Assembly (NCBI GenBank): GCA_021108035.1
Contig: JAIORQ010000098.1
Coordinates: forward strand, 1 to 64,000
Length of the DNA stretch: 64,000 nucleotides
Direction of reading: 5' to 3'
From: Bacteroidales bacterium
Lineage (GTDB): Bacteria; Bacteroidota; Bacteroidia; Bacteroidales; JAADGE01
Shown here: one piece after another, positions 51,656-60,888 of the stretch
Position numbering within the stretch: the stretch's first letter is position 1
How the letters are laid out: each line of letters starts with the position of its first letter
Translations under genes and position numbers: made by a program
Notes under the pieces: model-generated
Seen by the model: only the letters and a program-made list of their open reading frames with translations
What the model was told of the DNA's origin: nothing
The model's database searches: none

Positions 51656-51716
51656 TAACTTTAAAATATATATAAATACTATTACTTTAAGTTCTTTTAT
51701 ATCTAATAAATGAGAA

Positions 51717-51786
51717 AATTGTTACATTGTTTTATTGCTGAATTGTTAAAAAAATAACAATGAAACAACAGAACAATTTAGCAATG
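51717..51786. repeat. Palindromic repeat with 8-base phasing (ATTG family), second copy
   Basis: The arm 51717-51748 and the reverse complement of 51755-51786 agree at 24 of 32 bases, with a 6-base A-rich loop. ATTG recurs about every eight to nine bases. It uses the same words (cattgttt, attgctga, aattgtta) as the element at 17697-17764 and lies between folB and cysS. Confidence 0.65.
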
Positions 51787-51832
51787 AAAATATAAGACAG
51801 AACTTTTTAAATAATGAAACAATTATAGTATT

Positions 51833-53302
51833 ATGAAAAACAATCTTTATATATACAACACACTAAACCGCAAAAAAGAAAAGTTTGAACCCATAAATCC
51901 ACCTTTTGTAGGAATGTATGTATGCGGGCCTACGGTTTACGGTGATTCTCATCTCGGGCACGCACGTCCGGCAATAACATTTGATTTGGTATTCAGATAT
52001 TTAAAACATCTCGGATATAAAGTGAGGTATGTAAGAAATATTACTGATGTAGGTCATTTGGTAAATGATGCTGATGAGGGTGAAGATAAAGTTGCAAAAA
52101 AAGCAAAGCTTGACCAAGTTGAACCGATGGAAATTGTTCAGAAATATACAAACAGCTATCATAAAAATATGGAACAGCTGAATACATTGAACCCAAGTAT
52201 TGAGCCGCATGCTTCAGCTCATATAATTGAACAAGCTGAAATGGCAAAAAAAATTCTTGAAAACGGATTTGCTTATGAAGTAAACGGTTCGGTATATTTT
52301 GATGTTGCAGAATATTCGAAAAAATATAATTACGGTAAGTTATCAGGCAGGATATTAGATGATTTACAGTCAAACACAAGAGAATTAGAGGGGCAAAGTG
52401 AAAAGAAAAACCCGTTTGATTTTGCTTTATGGAAAAAAGCTATGCCGGAACATATTATGCGTTGGCCCTCTGAATGGAGTGAAGGATTTCCGGGTTGGCA
52501 TTTAGAATGTTCAGTAATGAGCACTAAATATCTTGGTGATAAATTTGATATTCACGGCGGGGGATTGGATCTTCAATTTCCGCATCACGAATGTGAAATT
52601 GCACAATCAAAAGCTGCAAACGGATATGATTCTGTGAAATATTGGATGCATAATAATCTAATTACATTAGACGGACAAAAGATGAGTAAGTCATTGGGTA
52701 ATTTTATTATGCTTGATGAAATGTTTTCGGGAGAACATGAATTGTTGGAACAAGCTTACAGTCCGCAAGTTGTGAAATTTTTTATGTTACAGGCACATTA
52801 CAGAAATCCCTTGGATTTTTCAAACAAAGCATTAAAAGCTGCTCAAAAAGGTTTAGAAAGATTAATGAACGGGATTTCAGCACTTGATAAAATCAAACCC
52901 GCAAAAAATTCTTCATTTGATGTGAATATAATAAAAAATAAATCATACGAAGCTTTGAATGACGATTTGAATACACCGATATTAATTGCACATTTATTTG
53001 ACGGAATTAAAAAAATTAACTCTGTTATTGCCGGAACAGAAACGATTAATGAAAATGATCTTTCAGAACTAAAGGCTCTGTATAATATCATGTTTTTTGA
53101 AATACTCGGCTTAACAAATGATTCAGAATCAAGTTCATCAGACGGGAAATTGGATGATGTTATGAAGCTTCTTTTAAATTTAAGAACGGATGTAAAAAAG
53201 AACAAAGATTTTGAAACTTCTGATAAAATAAGAGATAAATTGAATGAAATCGGTATAACTGTTAAAGATAAAAAGGACGGTTTTGAATGGGAAATAAAAT
53301 AG
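51833..53302 (+). CDS. cysS: Cysteinyl-tRNA synthetase
   Basis: 489 residues. The HIGH-type motif is in [20 protein letters not shown] near 33 and KMSKS in [14 protein letters not shown] near 285. Zinc ligands are visible in [19 protein letters not shown] and PHHECE. C-terminal DALR-type helices follow. It charges tRNA-Cys. An S9 peptidase gene starts 34 bases downstream and may share its transcript. Confidence 0.97.
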   Translation: MKNNLYIYNTLNRKKEKFEPINPPFVGMYVCGPTVYGDSHLGHARPAITFDLVFRYLKHLGYKVRYVRNITDVGHLVNDADEGEDKVAKKAKLDQVEPMEIVQKYTNSYHKNMEQLNTLNPSIEPHASAHIIEQAEMAKKILENGFAYEVNGSVYFDVAEYSKKYNYGKLSGRILDDLQSNTRELEGQSEKKNPFDFALWKKAMPEHIMRWPSEWSEGFPGWHLECSVMSTKYLGDKFDIHGGGLDLQFPHHECEIAQSKAANGYDSVKYWMHNNLITLDGQKMSKSLGNFIMLDEMFSGEHELLEQAYSPQVVKFFMLQAHYRNPLDFSNKALKAAQKGLERLMNGISALDKIKPAKNSSFDVNIIKNKSYEALNDDLNTPILIAHLFDGIKKINSVIAGTETINENDLSELKALYNIMFFEILGLTNDSESSSSDGKLDDVMKLLLNLRTDVKKNKDFETSDKIRDKLNEIGITVKDKKDGFEWEIK

Positions 53303-53336
53303 CTTTAAATTTATATAAAAATTAATAAGAAGAATT

Positions 53337-55427
53337 ATGAGAAATTTAATCTGCATTTTTTCAATTTTGTTGCTGATTGCAACATCGTGTAAAACTGATG
53401 ATACAGGAACTGATGACAGTGTTGCGAAAATCATTGGTAAACCTGAATTAAAACTTGAAAGTGATATAATGACACCGGAAGTTCTGTGGTCATTCGGTCG
53501 CTTGGGTGATGTACAAGTATCTCCCTGTGAAAAAACTTTACTTTTCGGAATTTCATATTATGATATTCAGGAAAATAAAGGAAACAGGGAACTTTATACA
53601 ATGCCTGTTGAAGGAGGAGAAATGAGTCGTATTACGGAAACATCCGGAGGTGAATATAATGCTGTTTGGAGCAAAGACGGTAAAGTAATTTATTTTATGA
53701 CCTATAGTGAAACAGGCATGCAAGTTTGGAAGATGAACGCTGACGGAACAGAAAAATCGCAAATTTCTGATATTGAAGGCGGTATTTCAGGATTTATTAT
53801 TTCTCCTGATGAGAGTAAGATATTATTTGCAAAAGAAGTTGATTTAATAGAAGATGTTATAGATGTGTATCCTGATCTTCCGAAAGCAAACGCAAGGATT
53901 ATTGAAGATTTGATGTATCGACATTGGGATACTTGGGTTGATTCTTACAGCCACATTTTTGTTGCCGATTTTGACGGTAAGTCTGTATTAAATGAAATTG
54001 ATATAATGGAAGGAGAAGAATTTGATTCTCCCTTAAAACCATTCGGCGGTTTTGAAGAAATTACTTGGAGTCCCGACAATAAATCAATCGCTTATACTTG
54101 TGTGAAGAAAAAAGGAAAAGAATATACTCTTTCAACAAATTCTGATATTTATATTTATAATCTTGAGACAAAAGAAACTTCGAATTTAACAGAAGGAATG
54201 AACGGATATGATAAAGCACCCGTTTATTCTCCCGACGGCAGTAAAATTGCTTGGGAAAGTATGGAAAGAGACGGATATGAATCTGATAAAAACAGATTAT
54301 TTATTTATGATTTTGCAACAAAAGAAAAGACAGATCATACGGTTGATTTTGATCAAAATGTTCACGGTATTGTTTGGACAGGTGACGGAAAAAATATTTA
54401 TACGATCAGTGATTATCATGCAAGATTTCAAATCTATAAATTGAATCTTGAAAATAATGAGATTAAAGCCGTAACAAAAGGAGATCATAATTATCATACT
54501 GTTGCTGTATTGTCCGATAAATTAATAGGAACCAAACAATCAATGTCTTCTCCTACTGAAATATTTGCTGTAAATGCCGGAGGAGAAGAAACACAGTTAA
54601 GTTTTGTAAATAAAGATGTTCTTGATCAACTTGAACTTGCAAAAGTTGAAGAACGTTGGGTTAAAACAACCGATAATAAAGATATGTTAGTTTGGGTAAT
54701 TTACCCGCCGCATTTTGATTCCAATAAAAAGTATCCGGCAATACTTTATTGTCAAGGGGGACCTCAATCTTCTGTCAGTCAGTTCTTTTCGTATCGATGG
54801 AATTTTCAGATGATGGCTGCTAACGGATATATTATTGTAGCACCTAACAGGAGAGGCTTACCGAGTTTCGGGCAAGAGTGGAATGAACAAATAAGCGGTG
54901 ATTACGGCGGACAAAATATGAAGGATTATTTATCTGCAATTGATGAATTGAAAAAAGAACCGTTTATTGATGAAGATAAACTGGGAGCAATAGGTGCAAG
55001 TTACGGAGGGTTTTCAGTTTTTTGGTTAGCCGGAAATCATGATAAACGATTTAGTGCATTTATTTCTCATGACGGAATGTTTAATTTTGAATCTCAATAT
55101 TTGGAAACAGAAGAAATATGGTTTGCTGATTGGGATATAGGCGGACCCTTTTGGGATAAAAACAATAAAACTGCTCAAAACAGTTACGCCAATTCTCCTC
55201 ATAAATTTGTTCAAAATTGGGATACTCCCATAATGGTAATCCATGGGCAAAAAGATTACAGAATTGCCGTTACTCAAGGCATGAGTGCATTTAATGCCGC
55301 AATTTTAAGAGATGTTCCTGCCAAATTCTTATATTTCCCTGAAGAAAACCATTGGGTATTAAGTCCTCAAAACGGTATTCTTTGGCAAAGAGAATTTAAA
55401 GGGTGGTTGGATAAGTATTTGAAATAA
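53337..55427 (+). CDS. S9 family prolyl-oligopeptidase-like peptidase, lipoprotein
   Basis: 696 residues. Lipoprotein signal with lipobox LLLIATSC. Residues 40-440 form a beta-propeller of WD40/PD40-like blades (ISPDESKILFA, WSPDNKSIAYTC, YSPDGSKIAWES). The C-terminal alpha/beta hydrolase has nucleophile Ser in GAIGASYGGFSVF near 550, Asp in VIHGQKDYRIAV near 640 and His in FPEENHWVLSP near 675. It is an acylaminoacyl/dipeptidyl-type peptidase acting on short peptides in the periplasm. A strong terminator follows. Confidence 0.94.
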   Translation: MRNLICIFSILLLIATSCKTDDTGTDDSVAKIIGKPELKLESDIMTPEVLWSFGRLGDVQVSPCEKTLLFGISYYDIQENKGNRELYTMPVEGGEMSRITETSGGEYNAVWSKDGKVIYFMTYSETGMQVWKMNADGTEKSQISDIEGGISGFIISPDESKILFAKEVDLIEDVIDVYPDLPKANARIIEDLMYRHWDTWVDSYSHIFVADFDGKSVLNEIDIMEGEEFDSPLKPFGGFEEITWSPDNKSIAYTCVKKKGKEYTLSTNSDIYIYNLETKETSNLTEGMNGYDKAPVYSPDGSKIAWESMERDGYESDKNRLFIYDFATKEKTDHTVDFDQNVHGIVWTGDGKNIYTISDYHARFQIYKLNLENNEIKAVTKGDHNYHTVAVLSDKLIGTKQSMSSPTEIFAVNAGGEETQLSFVNKDVLDQLELAKVEERWVKTTDNKDMLVWVIYPPHFDSNKKYPAILYCQGGPQSSVSQFFSYRWNFQMMAANGYIIVAPNRRGLPSFGQEWNEQISGDYGGQNMKDYLSAIDELKKEPFIDEDKLGAIGASYGGFSVFWLAGNHDKRFSAFISHDGMFNFESQYLETEEIWFADWDIGGPFWDKNNKTAQNSYANSPHKFVQNWDTPIMVIHGQKDYRIAVTQGMSAFNAAILRDVPAKFLYFPEENHWVLSPQNGILWQREFKGWLDKYLK

Positions 55428-55445
55428 AATATTCTTCATAACAAT

Positions 55446-55475
55446 AAAAACTCCGAATGATTTCGGAGTTTTTTT
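55446..55475. terminator. Bidirectional intrinsic terminator
   Basis: AAAAACTCCGAA and TTCGGAGTTTTT form a perfect 12-bp stem with a 4-base TGAT loop and a continuing T-run. It lies between the convergent S9 peptidase and DNA-methylase genes. Confidence 0.92.
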
Positions 55476-55502
55476 ATTGGTCTTTGGACTTGACTATACA
55501 GA

Positions 55503-56471
55503 TTATTTTAACGATTCTTTTACATCCATAACTAATGTCATCTGTTCCGGAACAGGATATTCATTTTCTTTTGTAGTTAATTGAGATACATTTGATTCAA
55601 TTCTTTCTTTCATTTCTGAATTTGAAATACTGTCCTTCAATTTTGTATTTGAGAGCAATGCTTCATATACGGCATTTCTGTTGGTTTCCTTTCCCCCTAC
55701 ATGGTAGAAATGTTCTTTTGTAGAAACATAACAATCTTTCCAAATATCAAAAATATACCGGTTCGTTCGGTATTTGTTGCTGAGCCATGTAGAAAGAATA
55801 AAATCAGCACCGGAATTTATCAATCCGTTTCTTAAACTATTTTCTTCTTCTTCCGACCATGAATCAAAATAATCTACGTGCCTGCCGATATAAGGAGGAT
55901 CAGAATATACCAAGTCATCCTGATTTATTTCTTTTAAAGTACCTGTAAAATCCAATTTTTTAAATGTATAATCCCCGTTATTAATAATTTGTGAAATATT
56001 TTCAACCTGATTAGTAATTTTAGTAACCAATGCTTGGGCAAAACGATTTGGTTTTTTACAAAACGGAACATTAAAGCCACCTTTTTTGTTAAATCGCATC
56101 ATTCCGTTAAAGCAAGAACGACTTAAAAACAAAAAATCTAAAGGATCAGCGTTTTCATTAAATCGCTCTCTTACATCGTAATAATATTGTCCGTCTGATT
56201 TTAAAAGTTTTTGACCTTCATCTGTGAGAAATTTCCTGACAATTCCGCTTGTAACTTTTTTGTTTTTGAGTGAATTGTAAAACTTTATAAGATGAGGATT
56301 GCTGTCGCACAGTAAAGCTTTTTCAGGTCTTACATTAAAGGCTACAACACCTGTTCCCATAAAAGGTTCAACCCATCTGTTATATTCAACTCCCTCAACA
56401 TTTGAGGCAATCCATTTAACGAGTTTGGTTTTTATTCCTTGCGATTTTATCGGCGGTACAAATACTTTCAT
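55503..56471 (-). CDS. D12-class adenine-N6 DNA methylase (EcoRV-type partner)
   Basis: 322 residues. AdoMet motif [16 protein letters not shown] near 32, catalytic motif [15 protein letters not shown] near 190, and the D12/Dam-class segments [20 protein letters not shown]. It is encoded directly after an EcoRV-like endonuclease with a four-base overlap (56468-56471). The EcoRV methylase is also of this class, so it probably protects the same site, GATATC by analogy. A mutilated second copy lies at 60453-60694. Confidence 0.9.
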   Translation of the reverse strand: MKVFVPPIKSQGIKTKLVKWIASNVEGVEYNRWVEPFMGTGVVAFNVRPEKALLCDSNPHLIKFYNSLKNKKVTSGIVRKFLTDEGQKLLKSDGQYYYDVRERFNENADPLDFLFLSRSCFNGMMRFNKKGGFNVPFCKKPNRFAQALVTKITNQVENISQIINNGDYTFKKLDFTGTLKEINQDDLVYSDPPYIGRHVDYFDSWSEEEENSLRNGLINSGADFILSTWLSNKYRTNRYIFDIWKDCYVSTKEHFYHVGGKETNRNAVYEALLSNTKLKDSISNSEMKERIESNVSQLTTKENEYPVPEQMTLVMDVKESLK

Positions 56472-57382
56472 TTCTTTTTCCTCCTTTTTGCTCCTTTTGC
56501 GACAACTTTATCAAATAAATCAGTTCTCCCCTTAAATTCAAGAAAATCCCAAATGCTTGTGATTTTTACTGTTTTACCGGCCTTTATCATTGTTGCAGTT
56601 CCGTAGTTAATCCAATATTCATCAAACCATTTTTCACCGAGTTTGCTGAACACACCGTTTCCTGCTTTTAAATCATCAATATTTTTAATTGAACCAATAT
56701 TTGCAGTATTCCCTGATCCTTGACTATCACTTGCAATTTTCCATTTCGGAGCAACAAAAAAATCAAAATCTTTGATAACGGAAGTAATTGATTTAAGCTT
56801 ATCAATTTTGGTAATTTGCCTTTCTCCGACAGGGTCATTTCCCTTACCGTATTGTTCTTCCAATTCATTAACTTGAAAGATTTCTGTTTCCGCTGAATCA
56901 TCATCAAAATCAACACGAGTATATATGATACCCAAACAATAGTGACCGGTATATTGATTATAAGGAAGTTGAATATTCTTGGCTTTGTCCCTTTCTTTAA
57001 AGTAGCTGCCATGGCTTCCCAAAGTAAATCCGGCTGAATTATTTTTTCTGCGAAAGGTTGTTTTTAAATCAAGAGCAAATTTAATTTGGTTATTTTCTTT
57101 AAGGACAAATGTCAAATCGGGATACCAATTTTGATGTTCCGCTAATATAATTTTGTATCCTGCACGTTCAGCAAATCGCAATATTTCAGGAAAGATATGT
57201 ATTTCTAATATTTTTGAAACAATTTTTGTATCTGAAGAAATTGTGTAAATGTTCTTATACACATCAATAAACCCTTTAATTGTCCAATCTCCGGTTTCGG
57301 TTGAAACATAGCCTTTTAATTCTTCAACAAATAAATTTAAAGCAAGTTCAAATTCATTTACGTATTTTTTCTTTATGTTCAT
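56468..57382 (-). CDS. Type II restriction endonuclease, EcoRV-like
   Basis: About 304 residues. The PD...DxK active site reads [12 protein letters not shown] followed by [13 protein letters not shown], the spacing and text of the EcoRV family (Asp, Asp, Lys), with an upstream Glu in [13 protein letters not shown]. Further family-like text is [22 protein letters not shown]. It cuts double-stranded DNA unless methylated by the partner at 55503. The ATG at 57382 is chosen over a TTG at 57391 that lies in the promoter. The promoter position implies a nearly leaderless transcript. Confidence 0.85.
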   Translation of the reverse strand: MNIKKKYVNEFELALNLFVEELKGYVSTETGDWTIKGFIDVYKNIYTISSDTKIVSKILEIHIFPEILRFAERAGYKIILAEHQNWYPDLTFVLKENNQIKFALDLKTTFRRKNNSAGFTLGSHGSYFKERDKAKNIQLPYNQYTGHYCLGIIYTRVDFDDDSAETEIFQVNELEEQYGKGNDPVGERQITKIDKLKSITSVIKDFDFFVAPKWKIASDSQGSGNTANIGSIKNIDDLKAGNGVFSKLGEKWFDEYWINYGTATMIKAGKTVKITSIWDFLEFKGRTDLFDKVVAKGAKRRKKK

Positions 57383-57388
57383 TGTATG

Positions 57389-57420
57389 CAAAGGTAGTAA
57401 GCCTTATTTGTTTCACCAAA
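57389..57420 (-). promoter_or_regulatory. -33/-7 promoter of the EcoRV-like operon
   Basis: On the minus strand, TTTG (57420-57417), a 20-base spacer and TACCTTTG (57396-57389) make a complete Bacteroidota promoter. The -7 element ends six bases before the ATG at 57382, so transcription would start at or next to the start codon. Confidence 0.7.
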
Positions 57421-57501
57421 TACAATTTTGAACAATCTGCCGGTATATTCGGGGTTTAATTATATCTGTGTTTATCTGTGGATTCTGTGTGATGTTTTTA
57501 T

Positions 57502-58743
57502 TTAAAATTTTAAAACAAAATCCAGATAAGGTATTCCGGGGAAAATTATTTTATCTATCCACTTTTCTCCCGGAGCTTGTATAAATGCAAAATCTAAACT
57601 CATTTTTTCACCAAAAAAACGTATACCGTAAGAAATTAACGGACTTGCAAAAGTTCCGTCTGAATGATCTTCAAAAAATAACCAATTTTCGGTAATCAAT
57701 GCTGTTCTTCTTGATAATCTGAACATTCCGCCTAACATATATATCGGATTCTTTAAAGGATTATCTTCAATATAAGCGTATCCCATACCGAAAGTTAAGT
57801 TATTTTCACTAGTTCCATAGGTTCCTACACCAAAAAGTATTCCTGCATTTTTTCGATGATAATAATATTCATATGTATTGTAAAAAACAGTTGTGTCTCT
57901 TTCAGGAAATGTGTTTGCAATCGGAATCGTGATTTCTTCAGGTATCTCAACTTCTTCAGTGTATGGAATATTACCGTATAGTATGCCTCCGCCTAAACTA
58001 AATTTTTCATTTAAATTAAACCCTATTTTAGTGTTGAAGAAATAGGCTTGTTCATCTATTCCCAGTCCGGGGATTATTGAACACCCGCCGCCTATTGTCA
58101 GGTAATCTGTAATGCCGTAATTAGAAAATAAAAAAACCAGATAGATATCTTGAAAATAGCCTTCGCCTTTGGGTAAGTTTCTTGCAGTCGGTGAAAAAAA
58201 ATGTCTGCTGTCGTGTGGGTTTGGTAACCAAAATTTATTGGCTTGTTTACCGTATGATTTTAACACAACTATTTCAGTAATGTTTTTCTTCGGAATAATT
58301 ATTTGTCCTAAATATTTGGTCTTTACCTCAATTTCCTTCTCAAAAACAGATATAACTTTACCTGAAATTGAAGATTCATCTGTAAGTTTTACAACGCAAA
58401 ACATTGTTGAATCAATTTCGTTGTAATTTATCTTACGTTTTTCTATGTGTTTTTTGTATGCATAGTATTCGGCTTCTGTTAAAAGTCTTTTATTTTTGGT
58501 TCCGTCCTTAAAATAAATAACTAAAAAAAGTGATTTGTCAGGATTCTTGAAAAATTTCGCTTCTTTAAACTCATCATCAGTATATTCATCAAAAAGTGCA
58601 TATTTTGTTTTTTCTTTTGCATCAATAACATTGCCCAGTGTTTTGCTTATAGTTATTAATCTTGGTGAATCCTGTGCAAATAGTGAAAATTGCACCATGA
58701 AAATTAATACTAAAAGGTTCTTTACTAAAAATTTATTTTTCAT
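57502..58743 (-). CDS. Predicted envelope protein, paralogue 2 of a tandem pair
   Basis: 413 residues with signal peptide (LLVLIFMVQFSLFAQ). The N-terminal ~150 residues are mixed alpha/beta with KINYNEIDSTMFCVVKLTDESS. The conserved NPHDSRHFFSPTARNLPKG and EGYFQDIYLVFLFSNYGITD follow, then beta strands to a terminal YLDFVLKF. This looks like an outer-membrane barrel. I recognise the NPHDxRHFF...GEGYFQDIY pattern as a recurrent uncharacterised Bacteroidota family. It follows its paralogue by nine bases. Confidence 0.72.
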   Translation of the reverse strand: MKNKFLVKNLLVLIFMVQFSLFAQDSPRLITISKTLGNVIDAKEKTKYALFDEYTDDEFKEAKFFKNPDKSLFLVIYFKDGTKNKRLLTEAEYYAYKKHIEKRKINYNEIDSTMFCVVKLTDESSISGKVISVFEKEIEVKTKYLGQIIIPKKNITEIVVLKSYGKQANKFWLPNPHDSRHFFSPTARNLPKGEGYFQDIYLVFLFSNYGITDYLTIGGGCSIIPGLGIDEQAYFFNTKIGFNLNEKFSLGGGILYGNIPYTEEVEIPEEITIPIANTFPERDTTVFYNTYEYYYHRKNAGILFGVGTYGTSENNLTFGMGYAYIEDNPLKNPIYMLGGMFRLSRRTALITENWLFFEDHSDGTFASPLISYGIRFFGEKMSLDFAFIQAPGEKWIDKIIFPGIPYLDFVLKF

Positions 58744-58752
58744 AACACCGAT

Positions 58753-60021
58753 TTAAAATTTTACAACAAAATCTAAATAAGGAATACCCGGGAAAAAGAA
58801 CTTGTCTGAACCGATTAATTCTTTTTTAAATTCACCGAGACCGTTAAAAAAGCCTATATCAACACATAGTTTTTCGCTAAAAAATCTAACACCGTATGAA
58901 ACAATAGCCATAGGTTGGTTATAAACCTGTTCGTAAGTATCAATACCGGCGTTCTGAACCATGTTGTATTGGGTGTCCCAATACAAGGATTCTTGTTCAT
59001 GTCTTTTTTCGTAATTAATTACAGCAAACCAATTCTCTGTTACTAAAGCTGTTCTTCTTGATATTCTGTACATAGCTCCCAATACAACAACAGGATACTC
59101 TTGAAATTTCCAATCGTATGCTGCGTATCCTACGCCTAATGTAATATTGTTTTCTTTTGAGCCGTATGTTCCCACACCGTATATAATACTTGTGCCGGCT
59201 CTGTTGTTCTCTTCGTCTTCATGGTTATTAACAGCCGGTGTATTAGCATAAAGTACACCGCCACCCAGACTGAACTTTTCTTTTAATTGAAAGCCGATTT
59301 TTGGTGTAAGAAAGAAAATTTGATCATCTATATCTATAAAAGGAACGATTGAGAACCCGCCTCCGATTGTGATATTGTCAGTTATTCCGTAATTGCCGGC
59401 AGCTATGAACAAATATATATCTTGAAAATAGCCTTCGCCTTTTTGTAGGCTTCTTGCTGTAGGAGCAAAAAAATGTCTTGTATCATGTGGATTCTCAAAC
59501 CAACGACTATTTTTTGAGTCACTTATTGACATTTTCTTTTCAATCTTTAAAATTTTAATTTTCGGTATAATTAAAGTGTCCGAGTAATTTGTTATTAAAA
59601 CAATTTCTTTCTCTTTTATTTCTTCAAATGTTCCGTAAATTTCCGTTTCATCTAATAGTAAAACAGAATAGATAAACGATGTATCTGCTTTGTTATAATT
59701 AATAATTCTTTTGTTAATTTGTTTTTGGTATTCCGTAAATAATTCTTGCGAGATTATTTTTTTATATGTTTTATTATTTTTTAAATAAATTACGACTTCA
59801 ATTTTGTCGTCATATAACTTAAAAAATTGGGCAGAATTAAAATTTTCACTTAAATATTCAGGGAACAAACAATAAGCTGCCCTTTCGGTTGAATCAATTA
59901 AAGGACCGACATTATCACTTATTATAATTACTTCAGGAAGATTTTGGGCGACTATTAAATTCGGTGCGGAAAGTAACAATCCTATAAAAAAATAGATTGA
60001 ACAATTGTGTTTAATTTTCAT
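58753..60021 (-). CDS. Predicted envelope protein, paralogue 1 of a tandem pair
   Basis: 422 residues with signal peptide (IYFFIGLLLSAPNLIVAQ). Aligns along its whole length with the next gene: FIYSVLLLDETEIYGTFEEI, NPHDTRHFFAPTARSLQKG, EGYFQDIYLFIAAGNYGITD and the same terminal PYLDFVVKF. The shared layout is an N-terminal soluble half and a C-terminal beta-barrel-like half. The function is unknown. The tandem pair lies between the intact EcoRV-like system and a decayed copy of its methylase. Confidence 0.72.
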   Translation of the reverse strand: MKIKHNCSIYFFIGLLLSAPNLIVAQNLPEVIIISDNVGPLIDSTERAAYCLFPEYLSENFNSAQFFKLYDDKIEVVIYLKNNKTYKKIISQELFTEYQKQINKRIINYNKADTSFIYSVLLLDETEIYGTFEEIKEKEIVLITNYSDTLIIPKIKILKIEKKMSISDSKNSRWFENPHDTRHFFAPTARSLQKGEGYFQDIYLFIAAGNYGITDNITIGGGFSIVPFIDIDDQIFFLTPKIGFQLKEKFSLGGGVLYANTPAVNNHEDEENNRAGTSIIYGVGTYGSKENNITLGVGYAAYDWKFQEYPVVVLGAMYRISRRTALVTENWFAVINYEKRHEQESLYWDTQYNMVQNAGIDTYEQVYNQPMAIVSYGVRFFSEKLCVDIGFFNGLGEFKKELIGSDKFFFPGIPYLDFVVKF

Positions 60022-60367
60022 GTGTTTAGAGTTATATAATTAATTAAAATTGTGCAAGTTGCATGTTTGATATATTTAACGAAATTGTATTGCTCTGCAC
60101 ATGGAACGATGCATATTCAAGCCGATAATTAGCCGGTATATTTTAATAATGCTGTAGTTGTGTGAAAACTGTTTTTCAAAGGTGTTTCATAATCACATTG
60201 TTTTGAATACAAAATTTTACTATCTGTTTATATGTGAAATATACCAAAAAAAATGAATAAATCCAAATATTTTCAGAAACAATAATACCCAATAAAATTT
60301 AGTTATGATTATTCTGTATTTATGGTGAGACATTAAAGTTGCAAATTTCAATGAGACGGGATTTTAA

Positions 60368-60399
60368 AGATCCTGCAGGATTTGAAAACCGCAGGGTCT
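60368..60399. repeat. REP-like G+C-rich hairpin
   Basis: AGATCCTGCAGG and CCGCAGGGTCT can pair over about ten positions with two mismatches around an atttgaaaa loop. It is richer in G+C than its surroundings and lies between the paralogous envelope genes and the methylase remnant. Only one copy was seen. Confidence 0.5.
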
Positions 60400-60452
60400 G
60401 AAAGTTAAAACTTCGATTTATATAGGAGTTTTTTGTAGGACTTTTAGACTTG

Positions 60453-60694
60453 TTTTTTTAATGGTGTTCGGCATCCATAAATAATGTCATTTGCTTTGGA
60501 ACAGGGTATTACTTTTTCTTTGGTAGTTAATTGAATGGCATTTCTGTATAAGGAGGATCAGAATATACCATGTCATCCTGATTTATTTTTTTTAAAGTAT
60601 CTGTAAAATCCAATTTTTTAAATGTATAATCCCCGTTATTAATAATTTGTGAAATATTTTCAACCTGATTAGTAATTTTAGTAACCAATGCTTG
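60453..60694 (-). pseudogene. Decayed, internally deleted copy of the D12 DNA methylase
   Basis: Bases 60546-60694 match 55883-56037 of the intact methylase with about three differences, covering [12 protein letters not shown] through to the DPPY catalytic motif. The sequence then jumps across roughly 200 missing bases to the NAVYEALL region and continues as a more diverged copy of the 3' end. The 5' half is missing. An open frame of 76 codons remains but lacks the AdoMet motif, so the protein would be inactive. Confidence 0.82.
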
Positions 60695-60787
60695 GCCTGC
60701 TGTATTATTGGGTTTTTGCAGAATTAGTTGCTTTGCACCTTTTATGAGTAGTCTCAATATTTATTATTAAAAGATGCGATTGCTTTG

Positions 60788-60795
60788 TATATTTG
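60788..60795 (+). promoter_or_regulatory. -7 promoter element (TATATTTG) of the BNR-repeat gene
   Basis: TATATTTG matches TAnnTTTG and lies 94 bases before the ATG at 60889, leaving a comparatively long leader. Confidence 0.45.
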
Positions 60796-60888
60796 CATTA
60801 TTACAGTAATAAAAATATATTTTCAGGAAAATACTGTTGCAACTCTTTAATATAATAACATCTTAATAATAAATCAAAAAACAAAGCC

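Larger units (their letters stand above)
60022..60888. other. 867-base region without an intact gene
   Basis: Contains a REP-like hairpin at 60368-60399, the methylase remnant at 60453-60694 and a promoter element at 60788-60795. The stretch 60022-60360 shows no recognisable element or remnant. Confidence 0.6.

Noticed and set aside
52041-52379. 112-codon open frame antisense to cysS
   Set aside because: No domain; opposite conserved synthetase sequence.
60527-60757. 76-codon open frame as a functional small methylase
   Set aside because: It is an internally deleted remnant lacking the AdoMet-binding motif.
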